Below, one piece after another: positions 20,512 to 28,573 of a stretch of DNA of 33,873 nucleotides (position 1 is the first letter of the stretch; every line of letters starts with the position of its first letter). Below the pieces are notes generated by a model that saw nothing but the letters and a program-made list of their open reading frames with translations, did no database searches and was not told the origin of the DNA. Source of the stretch: a virus. Made by a program: the position numbers and the translations under genes. The stretch is taken from the IMG/VR virus record IMGVR_UViG_3300044846_001112, positions 1-33,873 of that record; one strand, written 5' to 3'.

Positions 20512-20891
20512 TGTTAGTTAAAGTAAAACATAACTGTATTTTATGTAATCACGAAGTTGAGGAATATGACCGCAGTCAAATGTCCGAAAAAGAGTATTAC
20601 TTGACCTTTTGGAAGTATGAGCTAGGCACACCTGAAGCCGAAGAAGCTTGGAAGCAAAAGCAATCTATGACCAAGCGAGATGCTCCAATGGTGCAGTCAG
20701 ACATTCAGGGTTATATCAGCCAAATTGATGGATCATGGATTGATTCCAAGTCCAAACACCGTAACCACCTTAAACAACACGGCTGTATTGAGGTTGGCAA
20801 CGAAAAACAAAGTAACGCAACACCAAAGCAAGACCCACAACTAAAGCAACGCATCGCTGAAATAGCGTATGAAAAGCTTAGATACCGATAA
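20511..20891 (+). CDS. Conserved phage protein with zinc-finger-like front
   Basis: The protein has 126 residues. The front carries HNCILCNHEVEEYDRSQM, a possible C-x-x-C half-site, and the middle holds APMVQSDIQGYISQIDGSWI followed by DSKSKHRNHLKQHGCIEVGN. That 'I-D-G-x-x-I-x-S-K-S-x-x-R-x-H-x-x-x-H-G-C-I-E-V-G-N-E' box is shared with a conserved family encoded just before scaffold and capsid genes in many phages. Function is unknown; it is perhaps an assembly or head-maturation accessory. Its ATG overlaps the glycosyltransferase stop. Confidence 0.75.
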   Translation: MLVKVKHNCILCNHEVEEYDRSQMSEKEYYLTFWKYELGTPEAEEAWKQKQSMTKRDAPMVQSDIQGYISQIDGSWIDSKSKHRNHLKQHGCIEVGNEKQSNATPKQDPQLKQRIAEIAYEKLRYR

Positions 20892-20912
20892 TCCGACAAC
20901 TTGGAGAAAACT

Positions 20913-21983
20913 ATGTCAGAGCTAGACCGTAGAGAACAACTAATGGCTGCAATGGAGCAAGCTGAAGAAGGCACATTGGAAGCACCTGTAGAACGAGAAA
21001 TTGAGGTAGATGATGACCCAATACGCAACGAAAAAGGACAGTTTGCTTCTAGAAAAGAGCAAGAAGAACCGTCTGAAGAAGAAACACAGGTTGAAGCTCA
21101 GGCTGAGGAAGCAGTAGAAGAGGCCGTTGAAGAACCCCAAGAGTATGTGCCTACGGTTGCTCGCCCAACGACATGGAAAAAAGAGTATTTACCGCTATGG
21201 GATAAGCTAGATAAAGGTGAAAATTTAACCCCTGAAGAAGCTCGTAAGATGTTGGAGTATTCAACACAGCGTGAAACCGAATACAAGAAGGGTGTTTCTG
21301 CCTACAAAGCTGAAGCTGACAATGCTAGGGCTTTGACTGAAGCGATTAGTCCTTTTGTGCCTGAATTGCAAAAAAATAACATTCACCCAGCAGCTTGGAT
21401 CAATAACTTGGGTCGTGCTCACATGATTTTGACTCAAGCTCCTTACCAACAAAAGGTGCAATTATTTAATCAGCTTGCAAAAGATTATGGTATTGATTTA
21501 AACTCAGCTTATAGTGGTGAAAATACAACACAGTATCAAGACCCACAGGCTTTTGCGTTACAACAGCAGATTCAACAGTTGCAACAACAAGTTCAACAGG
21601 TTGGTAGCTGGAAGGAACAGCAAGAGCAAGGCGTTCTTATGAACGAGATACAAAGATTTAGTAGTGATGTGGAGAAGCATCCACATTTTGAGGCGGTGCG
21701 AGAACAAATGGCTCAATTACTTGAGAACGGTTTAGCAAACGACCTTGAAACGGCTTATGCAAAAGCTGTGCGTTTGAATGATGAAGTTTGGCAGACCGAA
21801 CAGAATAAACTTCTGAAACAGGCTACAAACCAAGCAAATCAAGCACAACGAGTAGCTAAAGCCAAAGCTGCTGCGGTTAGTCCTAAGAGCGTTACACCTA
21901 ACACTCAGGCTGGAGCAACAGACAAAAAGGATAGACGGTCTATATTAGCCGAACAAATGGGCGAATTAGGCAGTCGTGTTTAA
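20913..21983 (+). CDS. Scaffolding protein
   Basis: I chose the ATG at 20913 (356 residues), seven bases after GGAG; a TTG at 20901 overlaps the ribosome site. The N-terminus is strongly acidic (REIEVDDDPIRNEKGQFASR, then a glutamate run with QAEEAVEEAVEEPQEY), typical of scaffolds. A middle domain (PFVPELQKNNIHPAAWINNL, then GRAHMILTQAPYQQ) is followed by glutamine-rich coiled coil (QQQIQQLQQQVQQVGSWKEQ) and a basic C-terminus that would bind the capsid interior. The position directly before the capsid gene fits. Confidence 0.85.
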   Translation: MSELDRREQLMAAMEQAEEGTLEAPVEREIEVDDDPIRNEKGQFASRKEQEEPSEEETQVEAQAEEAVEEAVEEPQEYVPTVARPTTWKKEYLPLWDKLDKGENLTPEEARKMLEYSTQRETEYKKGVSAYKAEADNARALTEAISPFVPELQKNNIHPAAWINNLGRAHMILTQAPYQQKVQLFNQLAKDYGIDLNSAYSGENTTQYQDPQAFALQQQIQQLQQQVQQVGSWKEQQEQGVLMNEIQRFSSDVEKHPHFEAVREQMAQLLENGLANDLETAYAKAVRLNDEVWQTEQNKLLKQATNQANQAQRVAKAKAAAVSPKSVTPNTQAGATDKKDRRSILAEQMGELGSRV

Positions 21984-22005
21984 TAAACTAAATTAAGGAA
22001 ATATC

Positions 22006-23001
22006 ATGGCATTCGCTAACTCAGCAATTACCGATATTATCGCAACGACTATCCAAAGCCGTAGCGGTGAATTGGCAGACAACTTAACAAACAACAATGC
22101 GTTATTGAAGCGTTTGAAGTCTAAGGGCAATGTACGCCCATTCTCAGGTGGTAATGTGATTCTTGAGGAATTGATGTACAACGATCCAAATACCAACAAC
22201 GCTAACTCTTACTCAGGTTACGAAGTTCTTAACATTACTCCTGACAGCCCTATTTCTGCTGCTCAGTTCAGCATCACTCAGTATGCTGACTCAGTAACAA
22301 TGTCAGGTCTTGAAATGTTGCAAAACTCAAGCAAAGAAGCAATCATTGACCTTCTAGATGGTCGTATGCAAGTTTCTGAAGCTCGCTTGCTAAACCGCAT
22401 CGGTTCTGACATCTATGGTGACGGTACTGGTAACGGTGGTAAGAACATTACTGGTTTGGCAGCTGCTGTTCCTGATTCTCCAACATCAGGCACATACGGT
22501 GGTATTAACCGTGCAAACTGGACTTTTTGGCAGTCTAAGAAGTATTCAGGTACATCAGATGGTGGTGCAGCAGTTTCAGCAACAAACATCCAAAAGTACA
22601 TGACTTCATTGGCTATCCAATTGGTTCGTGGTAACGACAAAGCTGACCTTATCGTTGCAGACAACAACTACTACTCATTGTATGTTCAGTCACTACAAGC
22701 TATTCAGCGTATTACTAGCGAAGAATCAGCTGCTGGTGGTTTCGCATCATTGAAGTTCTACGGTGGTGGTACATCTGCTGATGTGGTGTTAGACGGTGGT
22801 GTTGGTAATGCTTGTACGGCTAACCATATGTTCTTCTTGAACACAAACTACATCTTCTTACGCCCACACAAAGAGCGTAACTTTGTACCTATCGGTGGTG
22901 AACGCCAAGCGATTAACCAAGATGCAATCGTGAAGTTATACGGTTGGGCTGGTAACTTGACTTGTTCTAACAGCTTCTTGCAAGGCGTGTTGATTGCTTA
23001 A
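22006..23001 (+). CDS. Major capsid protein
   Basis: The protein has 331 residues. MAFANSAITDIIATTIQSRS and GELADNLTNNNALLKRLKSK open the protein, and GGNVILEELMYNDPNTNNAN follows. Late residues NTNYIFLRPHKERNFVPIGG and DAIVKLYGWAGNLTCSNSFL complete the pattern of an abundant phage capsid family found mostly in proteobacterial phages with a scaffold gene upstream. The fold is presumably HK97-type. Codons here look strongly biased (GGT, AAC, TTC), as expected of the most abundant protein. AAGGAA lies upstream of the ATG. Confidence 0.9.
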   Translation: MAFANSAITDIIATTIQSRSGELADNLTNNNALLKRLKSKGNVRPFSGGNVILEELMYNDPNTNNANSYSGYEVLNITPDSPISAAQFSITQYADSVTMSGLEMLQNSSKEAIIDLLDGRMQVSEARLLNRIGSDIYGDGTGNGGKNITGLAAAVPDSPTSGTYGGINRANWTFWQSKKYSGTSDGGAAVSATNIQKYMTSLAIQLVRGNDKADLIVADNNYYSLYVQSLQAIQRITSEESAAGGFASLKFYGGGTSADVVLDGGVGNACTANHMFFLNTNYIFLRPHKERNFVPIGGERQAINQDAIVKLYGWAGNLTCSNSFLQGVLIA

Positions 23002-23036
23002 TTGTGATCACATCCATTAACTTTTAGGAGAAAATT

Positions 23037-23333
23037 ATGTCTTATAACATTACCCCAACCGCTGGCATTAACTTGGATGATGTAGTTAATACAAATCCAA
23101 ACTCAGCTGGCACAGGCGTACCTGTAAATGGCCCATTGGGTTCACAGGTGTTTGGTTCAGATGGCAAACGCTATGTTCTAGGTGTTGCTGGTGCAGCTAT
23201 TACAGCTTCTACAGCGACTTGCTCAATCAATGCTTCAACATTTGTTGTTACAGCTTCAGGCGGTACTTATGCAAGTCCAGCCGTTGCGGTTCCATCAGGT
23301 GCTTATGCTTGGTTCGCTGCTACTAGCGTTTAA
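23037..23333 (+). CDS. Small capsid-associated protein, possibly decoration/head fibre
   Basis: The protein has 98 residues behind AGGAG. The protein is a low-charge beta-rich chain with VNTNPNSAGTGVPVNGPLGS and DGKRYVLGVAGAAITASTAT, ending SGAYAWFAATSV. It lies directly after the capsid gene and before a strong terminator, so it is made at a similar high level. That position and size fit a cement or decoration protein, though I recognise no specific family. Confidence 0.75.
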   Translation: MSYNITPTAGINLDDVVNTNPNSAGTGVPVNGPLGSQVFGSDGKRYVLGVAGAAITASTATCSINASTFVVTASGGTYASPAVAVPSGAYAWFAATSV

Positions 23334-23352
23334 GTAACTTAAGTAGTAAACT

Positions 23353-23389
23353 AAAGGGGCGGTCTTAACGGACTGCCCTTTTTTCTTTT
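23353..23389 (+). terminator. Strong intrinsic terminator after the capsid genes
   Basis: AAAGGGGCGGTC (23353-23364) pairs with GACTGCCCTTTT (23371-23382, two G-U pairs) around a 6-base loop and runs directly into a T-rich tract. It closes the capsid operon before the 23419 gene. Confidence 0.9.
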
Positions 23390-23418
23390 AACAACCTTAA
23401 TCCCTTAAGGAGTATTAA

Positions 23419-24045
23419 ATGGCTATTCAATCAGATGTTCGTAATGGCGATGAGAACCTGTATGCTGAGTTCTACATCAAACCTGTAAAACAAAACTTTG
23501 CTTCTGAAGAAGCTGGCAGACCAATCTTCCAAGATGTGGTGTTTGTCAAAATCATGACCCCTAGTGACCAATTGACCCAAATTGACACGATTGCTAGAGA
23601 GGATCACAAAGCACGATTCCCAAGACAATGGGCTCACTTCCAAAACAAACAAGCTGGTCAGCAACAAGTTACTGGTACACCTGTGGGTGAATGGCCACAA
23701 CTAACCGCTAGTGCTGCCGAGGAACTGCGAGCATTGAAATTCTTTACAGTTGAGCTAATTGCCAATGCGAATGATGGTCAATTGCAAAGAATTGGCATGA
23801 TTGCTGGTATGTCACCTAACTCATTGCGTGACAAAGCAAGAGCGTTCTTGAACCTAGCTAATGATTCTGCTGAAGAAGCCAAGCGTGAAGCTGAAATTGC
23901 TGAACTAAAGGCAGAAAACGAAAGAATCAAGACAGAAACAGACCGAAAACTTGCAGAGATGCAAGAGCAAATGAAAGCTTTGTTGTTAATGGCTTCTGAA
24001 AAGAAACCAAGAACCAAGAAGAAAGTTGAAGAAGTAGAAGAATAA
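23419..24045 (+). CDS. Conserved phage protein with coiled-coil tail
   Basis: The protein has 208 residues; AAGGAG lies upstream of the ATG. The front (FYIKPVKQNFASEEAGRPIF, then QDVVFVKIMTPSDQ) and the middle (KFFTVELIANANDGQLQRIG followed by MIAGMSPNSLRDKARAFLN) match a conserved family found between capsid and connector genes in podoviruses. The last 70 residues are an acidic coiled coil ending in a lysine/glutamate cluster. It may be a head-completion or internal scaffold factor; function is not established. Confidence 0.75.
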   Translation: MAIQSDVRNGDENLYAEFYIKPVKQNFASEEAGRPIFQDVVFVKIMTPSDQLTQIDTIAREDHKARFPRQWAHFQNKQAGQQQVTGTPVGEWPQLTASAAEELRALKFFTVELIANANDGQLQRIGMIAGMSPNSLRDKARAFLNLANDSAEEAKREAEIAELKAENERIKTETDRKLAEMQEQMKALLLMASEKKPRTKKKVEEVEE

Positions 24046-24047
24046 AT

Positions 24048-24071
24048 AAGGGGGTTCGCCCCCTTTTATTT
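24048..24071 (+). terminator. Intrinsic terminator, GC-rich tetraloop hairpin
   Basis: AAGGGGG and CCCCCTT flank the stable loop TTCG (24055-24058) and are followed by TTTATTTT. The stem begins just after the stop codon of the preceding gene. The two terminators only 680 bases apart isolate the 23419 gene as its own unit. Confidence 0.9.
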
Positions 24072-24082
24072 TGTGCAGTAAT

Positions 24083-24091
24083 TGTTATAAT
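24083..24091 (+). promoter_or_regulatory. Extended -10 promoter candidate for the tail block
   Basis: TGTTATAAT is a perfect extended -10 (TGnTATAAT), with a weak T-rich -35 region overlapping the terminator tail. It lies 53 bases before the connector gene. A GCAGTAAT half-site like the operator arms lies just upstream (24075-24082), which may be coincidence. Confidence 0.5.
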
Positions 24092-24143
24092 CAAGAAAAC
24101 CTTAATTACTTAGGGTGCAAACCACTAAAGTAAAGGATTCTCC

Positions 24144-25049
24144 ATGTCACAGACAATGCTCCAACTAATGCAAGAAACCTCTAACGAGCTTGGATTAGTA
24201 GCCCCCACTTATGTTGCTGGTAACACCAATCAAGATGTGATTCAGCTATTAGCTTTGATGAACCGTCAGGGCTATAACCTAACAAAAGAATACAACTGGC
24301 GAGCATTAGAGAAAGAATATCGTTTTTATACCCAAGCCATCAGCACAACTGGCGATGTATTAGATGGTTCTTATGACATTCTGAATGTGGCTAACACTTC
24401 AGGTATTGTGCCTAATAAATGGATGGTTACAGGCACAGGCATTCCACAAGATTGCTATGTTGTAGCCGTTAATGGATCAACTGTTACCCTCAATCAACCA
24501 GCAGAGCAAACGGCTGTTGGCACTACGCTTACATTTGGTCAGACTAAGTATGATTTACCCCCTGACTACGAAACCATTACTGACCGCACTCAATGGGATA
24601 AAACAAAGCATTGGGAGATGCTTGGCCCTGAAGATGCACAGCAATGGCAATGGTTAAAATCAGGCTATATTTCAACAGGCCCACGCATTAGATGGCGTAT
24701 TTTGGGTCAATATTTCCAAGTATGGCCAATGATGAACACCCAAGAGTATTTGGGTTATGAATATCGTTCAAAAGGTTGGGTTGAAAGCTCTACTGGAGCA
24801 GTAAAAAACAGCTTTACATCAGACACAGACACAACCGTATTTGATGATCAAATTATGATTCTAGGCACTAAGCTTAGATATTGGCAGATTAAAGGCTTTG
24901 ACACTACTGCGTTGCAACAAGAATATGACCGCTATTTGAATGTGGCTAAAGCTAACGACAAAGGTGCTCCAAACTTGTCATTTGCACCTTACCCATCTAA
25001 GGTTCTTATCGGTTACGCAAATATCCCTGATACTGGCTACGGAAGTTAA
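24144..25049 (+). CDS. Head-tail connector / tail adaptor protein
   Basis: The protein has 301 residues. The front (MSQTMLQLMQETSNELGLVA, then MNRQGYNLTKEYNWRALEKE) and rear (GYEYRSKGWVESSTGAVKNS, then DDQIMILGTKLRYWQIKGFD) match podovirus connector proteins that ring the portal (P22 gp4/T7 gp11 role). An extra beta module sits at about 67-132, with IVPNKWMVTGTGIPQDCYVV and AVNGSTVTLNQPAEQTAVGT, the same kind of small domain found inserted in many phage surface proteins. It would close the head and start the tail. Confidence 0.8.
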   Translation: MSQTMLQLMQETSNELGLVAPTYVAGNTNQDVIQLLALMNRQGYNLTKEYNWRALEKEYRFYTQAISTTGDVLDGSYDILNVANTSGIVPNKWMVTGTGIPQDCYVVAVNGSTVTLNQPAEQTAVGTTLTFGQTKYDLPPDYETITDRTQWDKTKHWEMLGPEDAQQWQWLKSGYISTGPRIRWRILGQYFQVWPMMNTQEYLGYEYRSKGWVESSTGAVKNSFTSDTDTTVFDDQIMILGTKLRYWQIKGFDTTALQQEYDRYLNVAKANDKGAPNLSFAPYPSKVLIGYANIPDTGYGS

Positions 25050-25051
25050 TT

Positions 25052-26824
25052 ATGGCTTTCCCACAAAGACGAGTTGCTAGAACGGCAAGTTTGCCCTCAC
25101 CCATTGGCGGTTGGAATGCTAGAGATTCTTTAGCTGAAATGAACGCTATTGATGCGGTAGAGATGGTTAATTTTTTTCCTACCCCTACCGATATTTTGAT
25201 GCGTAAGGGCTACAGTCAGCATTCAGGTGGCATAACTGGTTCAGTAGATACATTGATGAACTATGCTGGGCCAACATCACAGACTTTGTTTGCGGTTGCT
25301 AACGGTGTAATCTATAACACAGCTACTTCAACAGCAACTTCTGTATATACAGGCTTATCCAATAGCAGATTGCAACACGCCAACTTTACCAATAGTGCTG
25401 GTGATCCATTTTTATCAGCAGTAAACGGTCAAGACCCAGCTTTGCTATATAACGGCACATCTTGGATTAAGACGGCTGCCACAAGCACAGCACAAACTAT
25501 CAGCACCATCACTAGGGGTGGCACAGGCAACCTTACTGCCACCTTAACAACGGCTTCTGCACACGGATTGGTTACTGGCAACCAAGTAACGATTTCAGGT
25601 ACTACAGAATCTAACTACAACGGCACTTACATTATTACTGTAACTGGTTCAACAACCTTTACTTATGTAATGGCTACTGCCCCAGCTGCCGATGCAAGCG
25701 TTGTTGGTTCTTATACAGTAAATTTTGGTATTACTGGCGTTAATTCAAACACTTTCATCAATATCAATGTGTTCAAAGAGCGACTTTTTTATGTAGAAAA
25801 GAACTCAATGAATGTTTGGTATTTAGGCACTAAAGCCGTATCAGGCACAGCAAGCAAATTAGACTTTGGATCAGTCGCAAAAATGGGTGGATACATCCAA
25901 GCGATGGGTACTTGGACTATTGATGCTGGTCAAGGCGTTGATGATTACGCAGTTTTCGTAACTAACATGGGCGAAGTCATTGTTTACGAAGGCACAGACC
26001 CAAGCGATGTAACTAAATGGGCTTTAAGAGGTGTTTGGCAACTAGGTCAAACATTTACAAGGCGTTGTTTTGCTAAATTTGGCGGTGATTTACTACTAAT
26101 CACGCAAGAAGGTCTTGTGCCTTTGGCTTCTGCTTTGCAATCTAGCCGTTTAGACCCAAGAGTAAACCTCACAGACAAGATTTATGGTGCTTTTGCTCAG
26201 GCAACTAGCTTGTATAGCACTAATTTTGGTTGGGAAATCCAATACTTCCCTAAAGCCAATATGTTGATTGTGAACATACCTACAAATACAAGCTTTGAGC
26301 AATATGTAATGAACAACATTACAAAATCATGGGCTAGATTTACAGGGGTTCAGGCAACAAACTTTGAAATCCACAACGAAAACATCTATTTTGGATCAAA
26401 TGGTTTTGTTGGTAAGTTTTGGGACACTTTTGCTGATAACGGCAATGTTATTAATGCAACTGTTCAACAATCTTATAACTACTTTGATAGCCGTGGTCAA
26501 AACAAGCGATTTACCCTTGTAAGACCTATATTCTTGACTGATAACGGCTTGCCAAGCGTATTTTGTGCAATTAATACCGATTTTGATACTCAATCTCAAT
26601 TAGGACAGGTTTCATTTAACCCATCTGCGTTATCCGTAGGTTTGTGGGATGTAGGTGATTGGGATGATAACTTTTGGGGCGGTACTTTGGCGGTCAATAA
26701 AGACTGGCAAGGCGTATCAGGCATCGGTTACTGTGCAAGTATTTCGCTGAATGTGGCATCAAAAGGCATTGAAGTTCATTGGGCATCAACTGACTTTGTA
26801 ATGGAAGCTGGTGGCGTTATTTGA
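25052..26824 (+). CDS. Large tail/structural protein
   Basis: The protein has 590 residues. It opens PSPIGGWNARDSLAEMNAID and continues AVEMVNFFPTPTDILMRKGY, the standard front of a podovirus tail protein of unassigned name. A short insertion at about 148-222 carries AHGLVTGNQVTISGTTESNY, another inserted beta module. The body continues with TRRCFAKFGGDLLLITQEGL and WDVGDWDDNFWGG. It is probably part of the tail hub or tube. The end overlaps the next gene at TTGA. Confidence 0.75.
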   Translation: MAFPQRRVARTASLPSPIGGWNARDSLAEMNAIDAVEMVNFFPTPTDILMRKGYSQHSGGITGSVDTLMNYAGPTSQTLFAVANGVIYNTATSTATSVYTGLSNSRLQHANFTNSAGDPFLSAVNGQDPALLYNGTSWIKTAATSTAQTISTITRGGTGNLTATLTTASAHGLVTGNQVTISGTTESNYNGTYIITVTGSTTFTYVMATAPAADASVVGSYTVNFGITGVNSNTFININVFKERLFYVEKNSMNVWYLGTKAVSGTASKLDFGSVAKMGGYIQAMGTWTIDAGQGVDDYAVFVTNMGEVIVYEGTDPSDVTKWALRGVWQLGQTFTRRCFAKFGGDLLLITQEGLVPLASALQSSRLDPRVNLTDKIYGAFAQATSLYSTNFGWEIQYFPKANMLIVNIPTNTSFEQYVMNNITKSWARFTGVQATNFEIHNENIYFGSNGFVGKFWDTFADNGNVINATVQQSYNYFDSRGQNKRFTLVRPIFLTDNGLPSVFCAINTDFDTQSQLGQVSFNPSALSVGLWDVGDWDDNFWGGTLAVNKDWQGVSGIGYCASISLNVASKGIEVHWASTDFVMEAGGVI

Positions 26825-27261
26825 GGACTGTTGTTACTAATAACCAACAATATATGCGAGATTGGCTTACTCGCATACTTTGTCAAAAGTTTCCTGAAGA
26901 TGCTCAGTTTATAGGGCAAGAAAAAGACGGAAACTTGGTTGCAGTAATAGCGTATTGCAATTTTGTCAATGGATCTTGTGCTATGCACATAGGTACAGTT
27001 GGCGAAAATTGGATGGATAAAAATTTATTGTGGGCTTGCTTTGATTACCCCTTTAACAAATTGGAAAAAAAGGTTATATTAGCGACTATGGATGCTTCAA
27101 ATGAAGAAGCCATAAAACTAAACCGACACCTTGGTTTCCAAGATAAAGCGTTAATTGAAGATGCTCATGAAAATGGGGATTTACTTTTAATGACGATGAG
27201 AAAAGAAGATTGCAAATGGCTAAATCTTCAATGCTCATTAAGGAAACGAATAGGAGATTAA
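26821..27261 (+). CDS. GNAT-like N-acetyltransferase
   Basis: The protein has 146 residues with a TTG start overlapping the previous TGA. The fold cues are ILCQKFPEDAQFIGQEKDGN, LVAVIAYCNFVNGSCAMHIG, the mid-domain KKVILATMDASNEEAIKLNR and HLGFQDKALIEDAHENGDLL, which is the 'N-x-x-x-x-x-L-x-x-x-G-F-x-x-x-x' box of GNAT enzymes. The acetyl-CoA pyrophosphate motif is not obvious, so activity is uncertain. It sits in the tail block, where similar genes occur in related phages. It may modify a virion protein. Confidence 0.75.
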   Translation: MRTVVTNNQQYMRDWLTRILCQKFPEDAQFIGQEKDGNLVAVIAYCNFVNGSCAMHIGTVGENWMDKNLLWACFDYPFNKLEKKVILATMDASNEEAIKLNRHLGFQDKALIEDAHENGDLLLMTMRKEDCKWLNLQCSLRKRIGD

Positions 27262-27262
27262 T

Positions 27263-28204
27263 ATGGGTGGTTTAGGAATAATGGCTCGTGGAGATGGCAA
27301 TTTTGTCCAGTCACCAGCTTATCAAGATGCTTTCAGACAAAGCGATAACCCCTATGTGCAAGCGGCTCAACAAACAGCCATGGGTAATATTGCTGGTGCT
27401 CAGTCTGCTACCCAAGCTAACCGTATTAATCAAGCAACGCCTTATGGTAATTTGCAATACACTCAAACAGGCATTGACCAGTTTGGCAACCCTATTTGGT
27501 CAGCTAATCAAACTTTAGCTCCACAATTTCAAGGTGCATTAGGCAATTTATCAAGCCAATTAGCATCACAAACAGCAACTCCATTCAATGCAAGCCAGTT
27601 TGCCCCACAAACAAAGGTAGAAGGATCAGGAATGGAAGGTTGGGACAAGGCTACTGGCTTGGTAATGCAACGCCTAGCACCCCAATTAGAAAGACAGCAA
27701 AGGTCTTTGGATACGCAATTAGCTAATCAAGGCATCATGCGTGGCTCTGAAGCTTATATGCAAGCTCAACAAGATTTAGGTCAAAGACAGAATGATTTGC
27801 TTAACCAAGCTGCTTTAGCTGGTCAGCAAGTTCAGCAAAACCTATATACACAAAACTTGCAAGGTGCAGCTTTAGGCAATCAAGCTCAAGCTCAGGCTTA
27901 TCAGCAAGCTTTAGGTGGTTACAACTTGCCATTGGCTCAATTAGGTGCATTTAGAACTGCTACTGCTCCAACTTACATTAATCCTTACCAACAAGCTGCT
28001 GTTGCTGGCCCTGATATTTTGGGTGCTTATACATCTAGCGAAGCCGCTAAGATTGCCCAACAAAACGCTGATGCTGCCGAAAAGTCTGCATTAACAGGCG
28101 GTCTATTCCAGCTAGGTGGTAGTGCATTAAGCAACCCATCGGTAGTTTCAAGCATTGGTAAGGGCTTAGGTAGCTTGTATGACACGGTAACAGGTTGGTT
28201 CTAA
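27263..28204 (+). CDS. Glutamine-rich virion protein, possible ejection protein
   Basis: The protein has 313 residues; AGGAG lies upstream. It is poor in acidic residues and very rich in Q, A and N, with MEGWDKATGLVMQRLAPQLE, RQQRSLDTQLANQGIMRGSE and AQAQAYQQALGGYNLPLAQL. The C-terminus (GGLFQLGGSALSNPSVVSSI, then GKGLGSLYDTVTGWF) is amphipathic and glycine-rich. Such chains, followed by two or three further large proteins, are typical of podovirus ejection proteins stored in the head. Confidence 0.65.
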   Translation: MGGLGIMARGDGNFVQSPAYQDAFRQSDNPYVQAAQQTAMGNIAGAQSATQANRINQATPYGNLQYTQTGIDQFGNPIWSANQTLAPQFQGALGNLSSQLASQTATPFNASQFAPQTKVEGSGMEGWDKATGLVMQRLAPQLERQQRSLDTQLANQGIMRGSEAYMQAQQDLGQRQNDLLNQAALAGQQVQQNLYTQNLQGAALGNQAQAQAYQQALGGYNLPLAQLGAFRTATAPTYINPYQQAAVAGPDILGAYTSSEAAKIAQQNADAAEKSALTGGLFQLGGSALSNPSVVSSIGKGLGSLYDTVTGWF

Positions 28205-28205
28205 C

Positions 28206-28571
28206 ATGAAGCCAAGCGAAATCATCGCAGCAGATGCTCAAAGGCGTGGCAATAACCCACAAAAAGAACTTGCTTTCGTTAAAAAAGCAGTTGAAATTGG
28301 TGGTATTTTCTTGCGTGAGGGTGACACTTTGCTTTTGTTAATACCTTTGGGTGATAACAACGCTGAAATCCACTTATATACTCAAGATTCACCATTAAAG
28401 CTATACAAAGCAATGATTGCGTTTTGGAAAAAGCTAACTGCTTCAGAATTAGTAAAGCTCTATACAGATATTACTAACCCACAAGTCGTTGAAATGGCCA
28501 AGAGAACTGATTGGAATGTTCAACCCTCAGATAATGAAAACTACAACACAATGGTGTTGGTGAAAGGATAA
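28206..28571 (+). CDS. Hypothetical protein in the tail block
   Basis: The protein has 121 residues, one base after the previous stop. It is a mixed alpha/beta protein (ELAFVKKAVEIGGIFLREGD, then TLLLLIPLGDNNAEIHLYTQ and DSPLKLYKAMIAFWKKLTAS), with near-complete polarity and no motif I recognise. Its place among ejection-type genes suggests a virion or assembly factor. Confidence 0.65.
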   Translation: MKPSEIIAADAQRRGNNPQKELAFVKKAVEIGGIFLREGDTLLLLIPLGDNNAEIHLYTQDSPLKLYKAMIAFWKKLTASELVKLYTDITNPQVVEMAKRTDWNVQPSDNENYNTMVLVKG

Positions 28572-28573
28572 TT

